Shown here: positions 62,026 to 64,000 of the stretch, in pieces
How positions within the stretch are numbered: position 1 is the stretch's first letter
Layout of the letters: each line of letters starts with the position of its first letter
Assembly (NCBI GenBank): GCA_001768235.1
Contig: MENK01000009.1
Span: 1-64,000, forward strand
Source: Bacteroidetes bacterium GWB2_32_14
GTDB lineage: Bacteria > Bacteroidota > Bacteroidia > Bacteroidales > UBA12077
Length of the DNA stretch: 64,000 nt
Direction: 5' to 3'
The notes under the pieces: model-generated
What the model was told of the DNA's origin: nothing
The model's database searches: none
Seen by the model: the letters and a program-made list of their open reading frames with translations, nothing else
Translations under genes and position numbers: made by a program

Positions 62026-63633
62026 TTATTTTTTATGATATGATTCAGCCAATTCTATCGCTTTGTATGCATTAACCAGGCCACCTGTAACAGAAAGATC
62101 TTTAAATTTGGTTGTTTTTCTTTTCTTCGAATCAGGGCCCGGTAAATAAACATCGTTTTCGCCATAATAATTTACCGAGTTTAATATAATTTCTTTTACT
62201 TCTTTAGCTGACAATTCAGGATAATATGACATAATTAATGCAGCAACACCGCTGACAATCGGGGACGAAAAGCTGGTTCCGCCAGCAGTTTCATATTCAC
62301 TTTCGGGTTTTAAAGAATAAATATCAACACCCGGAGCAAATAAATCAACCGATTTTTTACCGTAGTTAGAGAAATTAGCAACAAATTTATAATCATTTTT
62401 AATTGTAGAAGCGCCAACGGTAATCCATGTATCAATTGCAATATTGTTATTAATATATTTCTCAGGATAATTTAAAATCTTATCATTATCAGATGCATCG
62501 TTTCCGGCAGCATGAACTATCAATACCCCGTTTTTCTCTGCATACAAAGCAGCTTCATCAACCAAATGTTTTTGGGGTGATAACTCTTTTCCAAAACTCA
62601 TATTAATTATTCTTGCTCCATTATCAACGGCATAGCGTATTGCATTTGCAACATCTTTATCACGTTCATCCCCGTTGGGTACAGTTTTTAAAGCCATTAT
62701 CTTTACATCAGAAGCTACTCCGTTTATACCCAGATTGTTATTTCTTTTTGCAGCGATTATTCCTGAAACAAAAGTTCCATGATCAGCCTCTGGCCCATAT
62801 ACATTGTTATTTCCATAACCCGGGGTTAATTCTTCCACATTATCACCAATTATTTCCCTGGGGTTAAAATCAATATTTAAATGATAATTTAAAATTTCAT
62901 CGAAATGGTTTTCTGCTTCATCAAATATTTCTGTTTTAAATCCGTATTGGATAAACGGGTAAATAAACCTGATATCTTTTTTTAGTTCTTTATTGCAATT
63001 TCTTAAACTATCAAGATTGCTTAACGACATCTCTTTACCATCAAGTTCTTCAATAATTTTATTGTACGAAGTAAAATATTTGTTTTTGTATTTTACCACG
63101 CCATTTTTTTGCATTTTAGCTCTTTTCAGCTCTTTCTCGTACGATTTTTTAGCTTTTTTATAAAGCTCTTTTTCTTTATCCTTTAATTGGCTCTTGTTGT
63201 TGTATTGCTTATAAACTCTTGTTATCTCGAGATTTTCATGTGATATATTTTCACCTTTATCATTGCCTAAATAATTCCATCCATGAATATCGTCAATATA
63301 ACCATTCTGGTCATCATCCATGTTGTTACCTGGAATCTCGTCTTCATTTACCCAGATATTATCTTTTAAGTCTTCATGGGTAATATCAACACCACCGTCA
63401 ATAACAGCAACAATAACTGTTTTTGATTCTTTATTTGATAACAGATCGGTATATGCTCTTTCAACATCAGCTCCATATATCGTATCAAACCGGGGAGATT
63501 TGTTGTACCAGTTTAAAAATTTATTTTCTACCGGTTTACCATCACTTTCATCTGCATTCTGGGCAGCACTCTGAAAAGTAAAAATCACAAGCAGGATAAT
63601 TACAATTCTTTTTAAACTAATAAAATTTGTCAT
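62026..63633 (-). CDS. subtilisin-like serine peptidase (S8)
   Basis: A 535-residue secreted protease with a signal peptide (IVIILLVIFTFQSAAQ). The catalytic triad is Asp79 (VAVIDGGVDITHEDL), His285 (DHGTFVSGI) and Ser454 (GGTSFSSPIVSG), with oxyanion Asn in HAAGNDA. An insertion of about 150 residues between Asp and His is lysine-rich and likely coiled (about 145-275; KDKEKELYKKAKKSYEKELKRAK), which is a usual feature of Bacteroidetes S8 enzymes. It probably degrades extracellular or periplasmic proteins. Not associated with a sortase/PorSS tail. Confidence 0.93.
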   Translation of the reverse strand: MTNFISLKRIVIILLVIFTFQSAAQNADESDGKPVENKFLNWYNKSPRFDTIYGADVERAYTDLLSNKESKTVIVAVIDGGVDITHEDLKDNIWVNEDEIPGNNMDDDQNGYIDDIHGWNYLGNDKGENISHENLEITRVYKQYNNKSQLKDKEKELYKKAKKSYEKELKRAKMQKNGVVKYKNKYFTSYNKIIEELDGKEMSLSNLDSLRNCNKELKKDIRFIYPFIQYGFKTEIFDEAENHFDEILNYHLNIDFNPREIIGDNVEELTPGYGNNNVYGPEADHGTFVSGIIAAKRNNNLGINGVASDVKIMALKTVPNGDERDKDVANAIRYAVDNGARIINMSFGKELSPQKHLVDEAALYAEKNGVLIVHAAGNDASDNDKILNYPEKYINNNIAIDTWITVGASTIKNDYKFVANFSNYGKKSVDLFAPGVDIYSLKPESEYETAGGTSFSSPIVSGVAALIMSYYPELSAKEVKEIILNSVNYYGENDVYLPGPDSKKRKTTKFKDLSVTGGLVNAYKAIELAESYHKK

Positions 63634-63643
63634 AAGATTTAAA

Positions 63644-63670
63644 TTAAAAAGAGAAAGTGTGTCTTTCTCT
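63644..63670 (-). terminator. terminator of the isoaspartyl peptidase gene
   Basis: AGAGAAAG (63650-63657) / CTTTCTCT (63663-63670) with a 5-nt loop, then five Ts on the minus strand, between the two genes. Confidence 0.75.
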
Positions 63671-63693
63671 CGGAATCGATAAAATTCTAAAAA

Positions 63694-64000
63694 TTATCTG
63701 AATATTGCAATATCTTTTTCGCCTGTTGATTTGGAATAAGCCCTAAACATCATGTTGGTGTTAAAAACCAGGGCAATATTGCCATCTTTATCAACAGCAA
63801 TTATCCCTCCTTCGCCATTTGCATCAACCAATTTCTTCATTACAACAAGATTTGCCGCTTCAATCAGGCTTAAACCTTTATATTCCATAAGAGCAGAAAT
63901 ATCATGAGCCACAGTATAACGAATAAAAAACTCACCATGCCCGGTAGCAGAAACTGCGCAGGTGTTATTGTTGGCGTAATTTCCTGCTCCAATTATGGGA
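63694..64000 (-). CDS. isoaspartyl peptidase / L-asparaginase, C-terminal part (truncated at the window edge)
   Basis: The last 102 codons of an Ntn-hydrolase of the plant-type asparaginase (IaaA) family; the gene runs off the window end. Reading back from 64000 the frame gives PIIGAGNYANN, CAVSATGHGEFFIRYTVAHDI and later GGIIAVDKDGNIALVFNTNMMFRAY, the beta-subunit landmarks of the family (GAGxY, TGHGE with substrate-binding residues). The catalytic Thr and alpha subunit lie outside. It cleaves beta-aspartyl peptides and asparagine. The visible reading frame is open and ends with a normal stop and terminator, so it is not a pseudogene as far as seen. Confidence 0.9.
   Translation of the reverse strand, partial: PIIGAGNYANNNTCAVSATGHGEFFIRYTVAHDISALMEYKGLSLIEAANLVVMKKLVDANGEGGIIAVDKDGNIALVFNTNMMFRAYSKSTGEKDIAIFR

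Noticed and set aside
1-64000. tRNA, rRNA or CRISPR loci
   Set aside because: No cloverleaf, no rRNA-like sequence and no regularly spaced short repeats were found by eye; a covariance-model search would be needed to exclude small RNAs.

Overview
The window reads as chromosome of a low-G+C anaerobic (or at most microaerophilic) member of the Bacteroidetes, probably the Bacteroidales or Marinilabiliales. Supporting signs are FISUMP-domain and 7TMR-DISM proteins, promoters of the phylum's TTTG-N19/20-TAnnTTTG type, few Shine-Dalgarno sequences, an RGG-tailed RRM protein, and an energy metabolism built on a sodium-pumping methylmalonyl-CoA decarboxylase, rubredoxin and an A-type flavoprotein. 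No rRNA, tRNA, CRISPR array or transposase gene was seen.

Layout. 0-9 kb: RRM protein, methyltransferase, two tandem paralogous membrane histidine kinases, a saccharopine-dehydrogenase-like enzyme and a triple-FISUMP secreted protein. 9.1-15.4 kb: a three-gene RND efflux operon (adaptor, pump, TolC-like channel) with a MITE copy on either side. 15.5-25.4 kb: the metabolic core, all on the minus strand: methylmalonyl-CoA epimerase and the four decarboxylase subunits, a terminator, a fused CitD-CitE protein with a CitF, then a second CitF with a rubredoxin. 25.7-45.3 kb: mostly housekeeping genes (LTA-synthase-like transferase, dodecin, PatB-type lyase, flavodiiron protein, RelA-like synthetase, KamA-family radical SAM enzyme, nitrilase, ABC-F protein, Zn peptidase). 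45.7-49.1 kb: an unusual sodium symporter, a 47-aa membrane protein and an APC permease. 49.2-55.9 kb: an accessory, defence-like island (AlbA_2 protein, HEPN protein, radical SAM protein with TcmP, Fic protein between direct repeats). 55.9-64 kb: methyltransferase, exported peroxiredoxin, histidine kinase with a free-standing sensor-like protein, TetR with an SDR enzyme, subtilase, and a partial isoaspartyl peptidase.

The best-supported new observation is a family of four 244-264 bp non-autonomous elements (9135, 15162, 18016, 45304), all in one orientation. They have imperfect terminal inverted repeats and 9-bp target duplications that are exact in three copies and 8/9 in the fourth. Inside are small hairpins with 3-nt loops, and three copies share a nested 19-bp GC-rich insertion that copy 4 lacks. 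The other main leads are the CitD-CitE fusion with duplicated CitF beside a sodium-pumping decarboxylase, the TcmP/radical SAM/HEPN/AlbA_2 island, the fic cassette between direct repeats, and a symporter carrying an extra beta-rich domain.
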